From the NCBI GenBank assembly GCA_947174335.1, contig CAMWIM010000005.1, positions 1-64,000 of the forward strand: a stretch of 64,000 nucleotides of DNA, in the 5' to 3' direction. The stretch is from an uncultured Porphyromonadaceae bacterium. Its GTDB lineage: Bacteria; Bacteroidota; Bacteroidia; Bacteroidales; Muribaculaceae. Positions within the stretch are counted from its first letter, which is position 1; every line of letters starts with the position of its first letter. Of the stretch, positions 7,822 to 16,761 are shown piece after piece. Both the position numbers and the translations under genes were made by a program. The notes below the pieces were generated by a model. The model ran no database searches and was not told the origin of the DNA. It was given only the letters and a program-made list of their open reading frames with translations.

Positions 7822-8904
7822 TCATTTCCAACAAAAGGCACCGGGAATGATGCCGGCATAAAATTCATCAATCAGTTCTCCTTCAGGCGAGTATCGGTAG
7901 ATCATGCCCTGCTGCTGGTAGTCAATGGCATCGGCTACATACACTTCGCCGTTTACAGGATTTACCGTCAGCCCGTAATACTTTGTGTCGCGGTATTCGA
8001 GGAAAGGACGGACAGGAACACGGTTTGCCGTCACGTCCATACTCCAGATGTCATTGTTTATCCAATATAGTTTATCTCGTTCGCCATTGAGTTGTACTTC
8101 ACTTGGCGCATCACCGAGTTTGAATTTCCACTGTTTTTCAACTGTAAATGTCGCAGCATCAATCTTGTAGAGAGAAGGAGCCTCGTAGCCGTATGGCGAG
8201 CCTTCATAACCGCCGTCGGTGATAGTCCACATCTTATCGTTTTTATCCAGGACAAGCGACGTAGGCTGTATGCCGACCGTCAACTGGTCCACCACCTCGT
8301 CAGTCTCAGTATCTATCTTGATGATACGGTTCTGGTAGCTCCAACAGTTGCAATAGACATATTTGCCGTATTGCACCATCTGTTCCGTTGAGCCGCTTTC
8401 CATCGTCATGTCAGGCACCTGTATATAGCCAGTAATTTCATATTTCTTGGGATTGACAATGAAGATGCGGTTGTCCCAAAGCTGCGTTACGTAAGCCTTT
8501 TCATCGCTCAGGAAGTGGATATAACGCGGAGAGGTCAAATCCTCGATGCGCCCCACCTCCTTGAAAGTATTGAGGTCGATGGCAAAGATGACATGGGAGT
8601 TGTTCACCACTATCCAGCCTTTGTTGTCATAAATACTCATGGACTGAGCGACATCGCCGAGTCTCATTCCGTTTGCGCGGAAAAACACCTCGTTCTGAAC
8701 CTGATTCGTTGCCGGGTCATAATATGACAGCGTCGCATTACCATACTGAAAGTTACCCTCGTTGGTAATGAACAATCCCAATCCGGTTGCGTTAAAATCT
8801 TCCGGTTCCTCCCCGTAATCCCATTCCATGCAACCTGTCAATGACATGGTTGCATAGAATAAGATGACAGAAAAGAAAAAATTATTGCAAACCTTATTAA
8901 TCAT
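7822..8904 (-). CDS. btuG: Surface cobalamin-binding beta-propeller lipoprotein BtuG
   Basis: 360-residue lipoprotein with a type II signal peptide ending in LTGC (Cys25), followed by acidic residues as expected for surface export. The rest is a YncE/DUF5074-type seven-bladed beta-propeller. Segments such as LFITNEGNFQYGNATLSYYDP, GDVAQSMSIYDNKGW, VGIQPTSLVLDK and TDGGYEGSPYGYEAPSLY are those I recall from Bacteroides BtuG. BtuG binds cobalamin extremely tightly outside the cell and passes it to BtuB; btuB follows 53 bases downstream. Its ATG overlaps the stop of the preceding PKD gene by 4 bases. Confidence 0.92.
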   Translation of the reverse strand: MINKVCNNFFFSVILFYATMSLTGCMEWDYGEEPEDFNATGLGLFITNEGNFQYGNATLSYYDPATNQVQNEVFFRANGMRLGDVAQSMSIYDNKGWIVVNNSHVIFAIDLNTFKEVGRIEDLTSPRYIHFLSDEKAYVTQLWDNRIFIVNPKKYEITGYIQVPDMTMESGSTEQMVQYGKYVYCNCWSYQNRIIKIDTETDEVVDQLTVGIQPTSLVLDKNDKMWTITDGGYEGSPYGYEAPSLYKIDAATFTVEKQWKFKLGDAPSEVQLNGERDKLYWINNDIWSMDVTANRVPVRPFLEYRDTKYYGLTVNPVNGEVYVADAIDYQQQGMIYRYSPEGELIDEFYAGIIPGAFCWK

Positions 8905-10682
8905 TTTCCCGAAATATTTAAATCTTCAAAGCCAAAAACCTCAGTCGAAACCTCGCCAAGCCACCCGGCTTTTGAGTTCACTCCGGTTTGAACCTTGATA
9001 AAGTCGATGTATTTCAAGTTGATATGTTCTCCGTTACAATACATTGCATTTTTGATTAGGAAACCGTTGCGTTGACCCTCACCGCCTCCGGCGTTGTCGC
9101 TTGAAAGGGTGTCGCCGCCCATGTTATCGGAATATCCCCACTCAAAAAGATTGTTGTCCCACATACCGGTTGAGCTGTTCAGCACTGTACGGTCTTTAAG
9201 TCGTGTGCCTCTCAACGTATAACTATCCTCTTTTATCCAAGCTGGATAATAGTAGTCTTGACGATGAAATGCCGCCAGATAGTCGATCGAGCCGATTTGT
9301 CCTAAACAATCAACCCATTGAACATTCATTTTAGGTGCCGACGGACGGTAATATGTCACGGCATAATCGGTAAGCGTTTCGGCTTTGCCGGTTTCAGAAC
9401 CTCGAAGCTCATACCATTCATCATCAGGCAAGCCGTTGCCGTTAACGTCTTGACTGACATACACTATTCCCGGTTCATTTGAGCCACCGTCGCCGGTTGA
9501 GACATTTAAAAATGCGTTACCTTGAATTGAAAAGTCGTATGAAATTTCACGGTTTTCTATGCTGTGGTCAAACCCTACTATGATATATCCGCCGAACCCT
9601 CCGAGTGACACATATTGATACTTGTCGAGACGTTGTTCAGCCCACGTTATTGCCGCTTCATGTGTGGTTTCATCACCGGTCATACCTCCGGTTTGGTTAT
9701 CACCGATAAATTGTCCGGGTGCCGGAACCCATTCATAGACTTTATCAGATCTCGCACTGTTTGAGCCGCTCGGTTTTCTGTAGCGAGATTCTTCCGATCC
9801 GTCCACACATTTGACAATCACTGAAGTACCTGCCAAACCGTTGACTGTTAGGTTTATGACATACTCACCGGGACTGTCGGGCGTAAATGCAAATATCTCC
9901 GTGTCACATTCAACGGGACTGCCGTTTACTGACCATTCATAGTTTGTAGCTTCCAATCCTGTTATTATCGGACGTAGCATAACGGTGCGTCCGGCAAATG
10001 TATATCGTGTTGTTGAGGTGTTGAAATATGATTGTGAGGGAAATTCAAGAGTAAAGGGAAGCGTGTCAAGCAGATGAATTGTAAACTGTCTTTCATCTGT
10101 CCCATCTTCATTTGCCGTTTTTATTGTCACTACATAATCTCCGATTATATCAGAAGTGAAATGGAATGTACGTTCGGTTGAGTATGGTTTACCATCGACC
10201 AACCATTCAATTGTCAGTTTAGAATCTTCATCATCAGCATTTGCAATCTCGGGGGTGAGCATATAGTCGGTTCCGCTTTTCAATGAAATTTCGTTACCGG
10301 TAAAAGGGAGTGAGATTGTTGGCAACTTGAGGTCTATGACATCAACGCGCATTTCTTCATTGGCGCTACCGGCTTCGGTCGTTACGGTCAAATCAATATA
10401 ATGTTGCCCCGGCTCGTTCCAGGTTGCCGTGAATATAGGGTCGGTAGAAGCGACTACCTTGTCAACCCGCCATGTATATTCAGCTCCGCTGACGTTTTTA
10501 TAAATCGGTTCTATTGTCAACTCTTCGCCCACCTTCACTTCAAAAATACCTGTTTCATTATCAATGATGATTTGAGGTGCCAAGTCAGACGAAATCAGCT
10601 CATCTTTATTACAAGAAGAGAGCATTCCCCCGACTAAAATAGCCGAGAGAATGCAAATATATGAAAAGAGTTTTTTGATCAT
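8901..10682 (-). CDS. Surface lipoprotein: three PKD/Ig modules plus conserved C-terminal domain
   Basis: 593 residues; lipobox LSSC (Cys24). Three Ig/PKD-like modules follow (~35-120, 125-205, 212-295; the Y-x-W-x-V-D/N-G pattern recurs). A globular C-terminal domain (~310-593) has GGFGGYIIVGFDHSI, GDGGSNEPGIVYV, VNGNGLPDDEWYEL and KVQTGVNSKAGWLGEVSTEV. The asparagine/aspartate-rich loop VNGNGLPDDEW could bind Ca2+. It is the third gene from the end of a cobalamin-riboswitch operon, between the DUF4465 lipoprotein and btuG, so a role in corrinoid capture is likely but unproven. A close paralogue sits at 12830-14596 in the neighbouring operon. Localization is inferred: outer membrane, facing outward. 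Confidence 0.8.
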   Translation of the reverse strand: MIKKLFSYICILSAILVGGMLSSCNKDELISSDLAPQIIIDNETGIFEVKVGEELTIEPIYKNVSGAEYTWRVDKVVASTDPIFTATWNEPGQHYIDLTVTTEAGSANEEMRVDVIDLKLPTISLPFTGNEISLKSGTDYMLTPEIANADDEDSKLTIEWLVDGKPYSTERTFHFTSDIIGDYVVTIKTANEDGTDERQFTIHLLDTLPFTLEFPSQSYFNTSTTRYTFAGRTVMLRPIITGLEATNYEWSVNGSPVECDTEIFAFTPDSPGEYVINLTVNGLAGTSVIVKCVDGSEESRYRKPSGSNSARSDKVYEWVPAPGQFIGDNQTGGMTGDETTHEAAITWAEQRLDKYQYVSLGGFGGYIIVGFDHSIENREISYDFSIQGNAFLNVSTGDGGSNEPGIVYVSQDVNGNGLPDDEWYELRGSETGKAETLTDYAVTYYRPSAPKMNVQWVDCLGQIGSIDYLAAFHRQDYYYPAWIKEDSYTLRGTRLKDRTVLNSSTGMWDNNLFEWGYSDNMGGDTLSSDNAGGGEGQRNGFLIKNAMYCNGEHINLKYIDFIKVQTGVNSKAGWLGEVSTEVFGFEDLNISGK

Positions 10683-10690
10683 CTGAACGA

Positions 10691-12340
10691 TTAAATTTGA
10701 ACGGTCACATCATCATAAGCAAAGTAGGCAGGCTGGCTAAAGCCATATCCGTTATCGCTTGTACCGAGAATATTAAACTCGATTTTTGCGACTTTGCCAA
10801 GACTCGAAAGATCCCATTTTGTCCAATCTCTTACGATGTTATCGGGACCATTGCAAGTGTAAAAATATATTTCGCCCACTTTTTCGCCGCTTAAATTATA
10901 TCCGGTAGCAACGAGTTTTACCCAGTCATCAGGTCCAATTTTAGCAGTCAATCCATTGCCATTTATGTAGCAGTTCATTGCATATAATGTATTCATCACC
11001 CACATTGATTCAACAATATGCTCTTTGCCGTCACCAAATTCAAGTATTGGGAGCGCAGCATCTTTTTTATAGTCTGAGTTATCTCTATATCCATCATGAA
11101 TGGCAAAGTTTGCCGAACCATTATGCCCCGAGGTCCCATAGACAGCAAGCTGATGAGCCGAATTACCGTCAGCAAGCTCGGTACTTGCATAGTTTGAAAT
11201 AGCATGACCTCCGTTCCAATAGCAATACGATCCGTAAGCCTCTGATATTGAATGTTTGAGCTCGGTGTTACCTTTGTCATACCAATAATATGGTTCATCC
11301 ATGCCATATCCCGAATCTCCATATAGCATGGGACCGCCATATTGTTTATTGTCGATAAGGTCAGACCATGTTTTAATGGTTTTAGAGCAATAATCGAGAG
11401 TATAGGCGGGGAATTTGGCATCAGCATCTTCAAATGTTAGTACGCGACGCTCAAAAGTAGCTACCGGCATTCTCACAATCATACTTGATCCTTTTGTCGA
11501 GATAACGGTTATGTCGATAGTCCCTTCTTGCTCGGCATATTTATTATCTTCAGCCGGAGCCTTAACCGTTAGATTGTTGTCGTCAAAAGATACACGCCAT
11601 CCATCGGGTTTGCCTATTGTGTAAGACGCTACATTTGAGGTCTCGACTTTATAGGTCTTGCTTTCTCCCTGACGAATAACTTGGATGCCCTCGGCATTTT
11701 CAATAGAAAACAAAGGAGTTTCTCCATTAAAGTGCTTTACACTGAATTTTGTGCCGTCGGCAAGTGTAAATTCAACATAGTCGGGGTTGGTCGTATCAAC
11801 TTTTTTGAATAAAGATTCTCCACTTTCATTTTTAGCTGAGACTCCGGTCGATTCCCATGTTTCACCGCCGTCGGTTGAAATTTCCCAACAGTTATCCGAT
11901 GTATTAATTCTTATTTGAGGTGCGATAGCATTGGCTCCGTCAACGCCGGTTGCTTTTACTTTTTCACCGTCAACAGTGAGCCATTCTCCATTGATTGTCC
12001 AATAGTATTGACCGTCTTCATCTTTTTTTATTGAGATTTCAGGCGTTGCAACTCCGCCGGTAGTCGTCGAAATGGTTGCATTAGTACCATCTGAAAATTT
12101 AAGGGTATAACCTCCTTCGGTTTTCTCGATAGATGTAATGGAGATGTTGTTTTGGGCAGCCTCAAGAAGAGATTGCAAAGTTTTGATATTTGTGTTCGTC
12201 TGAGTTGATGCTTTCTCAAGGGTTTCAACTCGATTTTCAATGCTGTTTACGGCATCCCAGATGTTTGAATCATCATAACTACATGCTGTTGGCAGAAGTA
12301 TAGCCGCAGCAATTGATAAAATTAAAATTGGCTTTCGCAT
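10691..12340 (-). CDS. DUF4988 / DUF4465 surface lipoprotein, BtuH-like
   Basis: About 549 residues from ATG 12340, chosen because MRKPILILS begins a clean lipoprotein signal with lipobox PTAC (Cys20). A short coiled coil (NSIENRVETLEKAS..., DUF4988), glycine/threonine-rich repeat modules (~65-200), an Ig-like segment, and a C-terminal DUF4465-type domain (~310-549: SAHQLAVYG, WVKLVATGY, WDLSSLGKVAKIEF, PAYFAYDDV) follow. I recall that the surface cobalamin-binding BtuH lipoproteins of Bacteroides carry a DUF4465 domain, so this is the best BtuH candidate here. It is the first gene after the riboswitch and terminator hairpin; the next gene starts 8 bases downstream. Confidence 0.78.
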   Translation of the reverse strand: MRKPILILSIAAAILLPTACSYDDSNIWDAVNSIENRVETLEKASTQTNTNIKTLQSLLEAAQNNISITSIEKTEGGYTLKFSDGTNATISTTTGGVATPEISIKKDEDGQYYWTINGEWLTVDGEKVKATGVDGANAIAPQIRINTSDNCWEISTDGGETWESTGVSAKNESGESLFKKVDTTNPDYVEFTLADGTKFSVKHFNGETPLFSIENAEGIQVIRQGESKTYKVETSNVASYTIGKPDGWRVSFDDNNLTVKAPAEDNKYAEQEGTIDITVISTKGSSMIVRMPVATFERRVLTFEDADAKFPAYTLDYCSKTIKTWSDLIDNKQYGGPMLYGDSGYGMDEPYYWYDKGNTELKHSISEAYGSYCYWNGGHAISNYASTELADGNSAHQLAVYGTSGHNGSANFAIHDGYRDNSDYKKDAALPILEFGDGKEHIVESMWVMNTLYAMNCYINGNGLTAKIGPDDWVKLVATGYNLSGEKVGEIYFYTCNGPDNIVRDWTKWDLSSLGKVAKIEFNILGTSDNGYGFSQPAYFAYDDVTVQI

Positions 12341-12377
12341 AATGATATAGTTTATAAAAGTAATACGCAAAAAAAGT

Positions 12378-12420
12378 CCCGTCCGCGTAAACTACGGGAA
12401 AACGTAGAATTGCGGACGGG
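12378..12420 (-). terminator. Intrinsic terminator in the leader of the BtuH-BtuB operon (riboswitch attenuator)
   Basis: In the transcript CCCGTCCGC pairs with GCGGACGGG (9 bp), with an inner stem CTACG/CGTAG, and is followed at once by AC and seven T (+ strand A-run 12369-12375). It sits between the cobalamin riboswitch and the first ATG (12340). This is the layout of a riboswitch-controlled attenuator. Confidence 0.8.
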
Positions 12421-12493
12421 AAAATATTTTACATATCAAATCGGAAATATAAAATCAATCCGACATCATCAGTTGACTGCCTGAAATTGTGTG

Positions 12494-12740
12494 ACCCATA
12501 GACCCGCAGGTACGTTTTAAAAACAATTAGATAATGGCAGGTCTTCTGACTTATCCCGGTTCAATCGCGCCTTCCCGGTCTTACGGAGACCAGTGGCAGG
12601 TTGCGAAAAACCTTGTTCAATAACGAATTTACATCGTAAAAGAACGGGAATTACAGCAGCGGGTACTGTCGAGGAATCACACCTCGTTCCCTTTTGATGC
12701 TCCTTTACGCCTCCACTCTTGGACGGCAGAGCAACCATCG
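12494..12740 (-). ncRNA. Cobalamin riboswitch 1 (upstream of BtuH/PKD/BtuG/BtuB operon)
   Basis: On the minus strand the conserved landmarks appear in order: GGTTGCTCTGCCGTCC; GGTGTGATTCC; ACAGTACCCGCTGCTGTAA; GCCACTG; GGGAAGGC; and the B12 box AGTCAGAAGACCTGCC. These are the core of the adenosylcobalamin riboswitch family. The L5 segment ACCCGC (+ strand 12659-12664) is fully complementary to GCGGGT in a downstream hairpin loop (12502-12507), the expected L5-L13 kissing contact. The RNA should lower expression of the uptake operon when cobalamin is plentiful. End positions are approximate. Confidence 0.95.
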
Positions 12741-12744
12741 GGTA

Positions 12745-12752
12745 CAAAGGTA
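12745..12752 (-). promoter_or_regulatory. Promoter -7 element for riboswitch 1 transcript
   Basis: TACCTTTG on the minus strand lies ~8 bases before the first conserved riboswitch bases, as expected for the Bacteroidota -7 box. The upstream TTG nearest to it is at 12778-12780, 25 bases away, so the -33 element is poor. Confidence 0.55.
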
Positions 12753-12829
12753 CGGTAAAAAAATTTAATATACGGTTCAAGAATCTTAAATAATATTAAT
12801 AATTATCGGCATTTTGGTGATAGACTCTT

Positions 12830-14596
12830 TCATCTCTCCGACATATTCAGGTCTTCAAAGCCAATGACCTCGGTTGAAACCTCACCAAGCCAACCGGCTT
12901 TTGCGTTTACGCCGGTCTGAACCTTTATAAAGTCGATATATTTGAGATTTACCGCCGTTTGATTGGCATACATAGCGTTGGCTATCTTGAACCCGTTACG
13001 CTGGCCCCCCGAAATCGCCTTGACAACATCGCTGCCCATGTTGTCAACATAACCCCGGTCATATTTCCATAGCTCCCAGTATCCCGTTGACGAGTCCATT
13101 GTCACTCGCGATTCAAGACGGGTGCCGCTCAGCGTGTAGCTTTCATCCGTTATCCATGCCGGATAATAATAGTTTTGGGTATGATAGTCGGCAAGATAGT
13201 CTATTGTTCCCGACGCGCCCAGGTTGTCGGTCCACTGAACATTCATCCGCGGAGCCGACGGACGGTAATATGTCACGGCATAGTCGTGAATTGTTTCAGG
13301 CTTCCCGGTTTCAGAACCTCGCAGTTCATACCATTCGTCATCGGGCAAGCCGTTGCCGTTGACATCCTGCATGACATACACGATTCCGGGTTCATTTGAG
13401 CCACCGTCTCCGGTCAGAGCGTTAAAAAACGCATTACCCGACACCGCAAAATCATACTCGGCGCTTCCTTTGGCTATACTGTGGTCAAAGCCCACGACTA
13501 TATAGCCACCAAAGCCCCCGAGCGACACAAAATTATTATCTGCCAATCGCTTCCGTGCCCACTCATTGGCACTCTCAAGCGTTGTTTCGTTGCCGGTCAT
13601 GCCTCCGGTCCGGGTCTCGCCTATAAACTGGCCGGGAGCCGGAATCCATTCAAAGACCTTGTTACATGTCGCCAGACTCGATGCTGTGGCTGCACGGTAA
13701 CGCGATTCTTCGCTGCCGCTGACACACACGACCTTCACGCTCGCCGACACTCCGTTGTCAACCGTGACCGTCACCTGATAGTCACCCGCCACGTCGGGAG
13801 TGAACATGAACACCGGCTCGCTGCACTGTTGCTTCACACCGTTAACCGTCCAGCTCCATTGGGTTGGCGCGATGCCGTTGGCTATCGGCTTCAGACAAAC
13901 GCTCCTGCCCGCAAACGTGTACCGGTCGGTCGATTCGAAAGAATACCCGGGGGTGGGGAACGAGAGCTTTTCAGGCAGTTTGTTAACTACGGTGATTAAA
14001 AATTCGCGGGTATCACTGCCGTCGATATTACAGGCGGTCACACTCACTCTGTATTCTCCCGTCTCGGCAGCATTGAACGTGTAGGTCAGTTCGTGTCCAA
14101 CCTCTACGCTGTTCACGCTCCACGTCACGCCAAATCCCTCGATATTACTGTTGCTTATCTCGGGGGTCAGTACATAATCGGTATTCTTGGCAATAGTCAG
14201 CCCTTCGTCACCCACAGGCAACGATATCACCGGTTTTGCCAAATCAACCACCTCCACGAGCAACTCCTCTAAAGCGTGACCGTCGTTGGTCGATACCACA
14301 ATAGTAATATAATATTTACCCGTGACATCCCACGTATAGGTCAGCACCGGTGTAGTTGCTATCGTCTTGCTGTCGATTTTCCATTGATAAATCGCTTCGG
14401 CTCCACAGTTTTTATAAACCGGAGCTATTTTAATCTCGCGGCCTACTTTGGTAGTGTAAACACCTGTTTCACTGTCAATTTCAATCTCAGGAGCCGCTTT
14501 AACCTCGATTACATCGTCTTTTGTACAAGAAAAAAGGAGTATTGTCCCTGCCAAAAAAGCCGGAACAATACTCTTCATGATTACAGATGGTTTCAT
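12830..14596 (-). CDS. Surface lipoprotein: PKD/Ig modules plus conserved C-terminal domain (paralogue of 8901-10682)
   Basis: 588 residues; lipobox LFSC (Cys24; ATG 14578 would also give a good signal peptide). Three PKD/Ig-like modules are followed by the same C-terminal domain as the 593-residue protein (GGFGGYIVVGFDHSI, GDGGSNEPGIVYVMQDVNGNGLPDDEW, YYRPSAPRMNVQW, VKVQTG-type ending with GWLGEVSTEVIGFEDL). The two proteins are clearly duplicates, diverged mainly in the Ig modules. This is the last gene of the second riboswitch operon. No terminator is visible between its stop and riboswitch 1. Function unknown; corrinoid capture is inferred from the operon. Confidence 0.8.
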   Translation of the reverse strand: MKPSVIMKSIVPAFLAGTILLFSCTKDDVIEVKAAPEIEIDSETGVYTTKVGREIKIAPVYKNCGAEAIYQWKIDSKTIATTPVLTYTWDVTGKYYITIVVSTNDGHALEELLVEVVDLAKPVISLPVGDEGLTIAKNTDYVLTPEISNSNIEGFGVTWSVNSVEVGHELTYTFNAAETGEYRVSVTACNIDGSDTREFLITVVNKLPEKLSFPTPGYSFESTDRYTFAGRSVCLKPIANGIAPTQWSWTVNGVKQQCSEPVFMFTPDVAGDYQVTVTVDNGVSASVKVVCVSGSEESRYRAATASSLATCNKVFEWIPAPGQFIGETRTGGMTGNETTLESANEWARKRLADNNFVSLGGFGGYIVVGFDHSIAKGSAEYDFAVSGNAFFNALTGDGGSNEPGIVYVMQDVNGNGLPDDEWYELRGSETGKPETIHDYAVTYYRPSAPRMNVQWTDNLGASGTIDYLADYHTQNYYYPAWITDESYTLSGTRLESRVTMDSSTGYWELWKYDRGYVDNMGSDVVKAISGGQRNGFKIANAMYANQTAVNLKYIDFIKVQTGVNAKAGWLGEVSTEVIGFEDLNMSER

Positions 14597-14617
14597 TAAA
14601 TTATTACAATAATCTCA

Positions 14618-16753
14618 TTACCATTCGTCAAAATTGTAGGTAAACCATATACCTGCGGGCCACGAAGCGCCACTGACGCTATATTTGTTTATCTGCTCGA
14701 GAACCCCGCCGCTAAAGTCATATTCATTAATCTGACCGACGTACAGCGTTCCTTTTGCTTCATTATAGGCAAAAGCGTTATAGAACGATACCGAGTTCAT
14801 CGTGGTGGCGGTGTTGGTTTCAAAGTGATATTTTACAACCGGGCTTCCTGAGGTTCCGAAGAAGATATAATCGCTACCTACACTCACGGCGTGAGGTGAC
14901 ATTGCCGAGCTTTCACCCTGAACTATTCGTGCCGATTTCTGTGCCACGAGCTTCATGTCAGAGGTAAGTTTGGCTATCGTTTTCTGATTATCGCTCAAAT
15001 CTGATATCGCCCATACGCTTCCATCGCGGCTCGGCAATAATTCAGCGATGTTAAAGTCAAGCGTAAGCACCTTTTCGCCGATTTTATGGTTGGCGACATC
15101 TACAATATAAATATCTTGCTTGATTGCAGCGTATGCTTTCCCTTTACGGACAACGTAGGCATTTACACTCTTTCCTCCTCCTTCGGGGAAAATCATCTGC
15201 TCGTATGTACGGTTAACCATATCAAGCACGCCGTTAGTACTACCATTTACCGCATCCGCGCTGTTACTACTCTTGAGAATGGCATAACGCTCGTTTGGCA
15301 CATAAATTTCGCGTGGCCATGCGATTTTCCTTTCAAAGAAATCTCTGTCATAAGAATCGATCTTCTTCATGGTGCGTCCGTCCATAATTGTAACGAGACC
15401 GCCGCCGTTGGGCACGCCGTATGCCGTGTTCTGACCATTCTGTGCAACAATATAAATCTTGCGGTCACGCAGGAACAGACCCTGACTTACGTTGCCGAGC
15501 TGGGCACCACCGTTGTTTTCACGGAAAAGTTTGTTATAAACAGTTCCGCCGTCACTGATAAACGAGATCGCTCCGTTTTCACTTGTCATGTTACCCTCAA
15601 AAAGAAGGAAAGCTCCGCTGGCATAGCGCTCGGTTATCTTGATGGTCTTTTCAAACGGATATTTTTCATCACCGCGGCTAATCACAAGATTTATCTTAAA
15701 CACCTTGCCAATCTCGGTCGAGCCGGGGAAAGTATAGTCCTTATCGGTTGAAACGACCTTGCCGTCAACGCTCCACTCATATTTCGCATTTTCCCAGTCA
15801 CAGACCGCATTAAGAGTTATAGTTTCACCCTCGCCTATCTCGGTTTCAATGCCGGCAAGACGGAGTCCGAATCTAAAGCCTGCATTATAAACATTAACCG
15901 TTTGCTTAGCCTCAAATTCCTTGCCGCTGGGATTAGCCACAATAAGGCTCACTTCATAATCACCCGGTTCAAGTTTGACAAAATCAAGTGTAGCCGAATC
16001 ACTCTCCTGTTTTCCGTCAACAAGCCATTTATATGATGCCACTGAATCGCCGGCGACGGTTGAAACGAGTTTCAGTATTTCTCCACATTCAACCTTGGCT
16101 TCCTCAGCCTCGGGCAACACTATAGCCACATCAATCGGTCCATACTTTACATCGACTGTAAACTCATCGGTTGCCTGACCCAATATATTGGAAACGGTGA
16201 GGCTCACCTTGTGAGTACCGGTAAATGGAGTGTAGAAGTCAAGATCCTTGTCGGTCGATGTCCAGGTTGAGTCCTTGCTCTCGACGGTCCATAGATAATC
16301 GACATTGTGCAGGCTGTGGACATTTGCCTTTATTACTGTGGGATTATATCGCATAAGCTCTTCGCCGGCAGTGCGGTCTATTGCCACTGCGATATCGGTG
16401 CCCGGTTTTACCACAAGCACCTGGGTCTCGGCTGTGGCAACACCTTTATTGTTTTTGGCGGTCACGCTGAGGTTATAGACACCCTCGGCATTTTTGCGGA
16501 AGACATACGCGCGGTCGGTTGCGACCTCCTTACCGTCGACTGTCCAGCTATAAGTTAGAGGGTCAGTACCTGTTACTTTTATTTCGGGGGCGAGAGTTTC
16601 GTTTATCTCAACCGAAAATCCGTTTTCAGGCTCCACAAACTGCACCGCCGGAGCCACGCCATAATTATCGTCATCATCGTTGCTGCATGAAGTCATGACA
16701 CTGCACGACATCACCGCAAGAAGAAGCAGATATAAATATTTTATTTTTTTCAT
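14618..16753 (-). CDS. Surface lipoprotein: Ig/PKD repeats plus BtuG-like beta-propeller
   Basis: 711 residues; lipobox MTSC (Cys23) followed by a run of Asp residues. Four Ig/PKD modules (~35-110, 115-203, 205-290, 293-375, each with a Y-x-W-x-V-D-G-K-type core) lead to a C-terminal DUF5074/YncE-type propeller (~378-711: FLLFEGNMTSENGAISF, LGNVSQGLFLRDRKIYIV, WPREIYV, SPHAVSVGSDYIFFG). The propeller resembles BtuG in its opening, but the stalk of Ig modules makes the protein twice as long. It is the middle gene of the second cobalamin-riboswitch operon. It probably displays a corrinoid-binding head away from the membrane; binding itself is not shown. Confidence 0.78.
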   Translation of the reverse strand: MKKIKYLYLLLLAVMSCSVMTSCSNDDDDNYGVAPAVQFVEPENGFSVEINETLAPEIKVTGTDPLTYSWTVDGKEVATDRAYVFRKNAEGVYNLSVTAKNNKGVATAETQVLVVKPGTDIAVAIDRTAGEELMRYNPTVIKANVHSLHNVDYLWTVESKDSTWTSTDKDLDFYTPFTGTHKVSLTVSNILGQATDEFTVDVKYGPIDVAIVLPEAEEAKVECGEILKLVSTVAGDSVASYKWLVDGKQESDSATLDFVKLEPGDYEVSLIVANPSGKEFEAKQTVNVYNAGFRFGLRLAGIETEIGEGETITLNAVCDWENAKYEWSVDGKVVSTDKDYTFPGSTEIGKVFKINLVISRGDEKYPFEKTIKITERYASGAFLLFEGNMTSENGAISFISDGGTVYNKLFRENNGGAQLGNVSQGLFLRDRKIYIVAQNGQNTAYGVPNGGGLVTIMDGRTMKKIDSYDRDFFERKIAWPREIYVPNERYAILKSSNSADAVNGSTNGVLDMVNRTYEQMIFPEGGGKSVNAYVVRKGKAYAAIKQDIYIVDVANHKIGEKVLTLDFNIAELLPSRDGSVWAISDLSDNQKTIAKLTSDMKLVAQKSARIVQGESSAMSPHAVSVGSDYIFFGTSGSPVVKYHFETNTATTMNSVSFYNAFAYNEAKGTLYVGQINEYDFSGGVLEQINKYSVSGASWPAGIWFTYNFDEW

Positions 16754-16761
16754 TGTCTCTG

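Noticed and set aside
12517-12780. An 87-codon minus-strand open frame across riboswitch 1
   Set aside because: It coincides with the conserved riboswitch structure and has no protein-family features; the conservation is at RNA level.
15086-15751. A 221-codon plus-strand open frame opposite the BtuG-like lipoprotein
   Set aside because: It is antisense to a clear lipoprotein gene with coherent domains, and its translation shows no recognisable domain or promoter.
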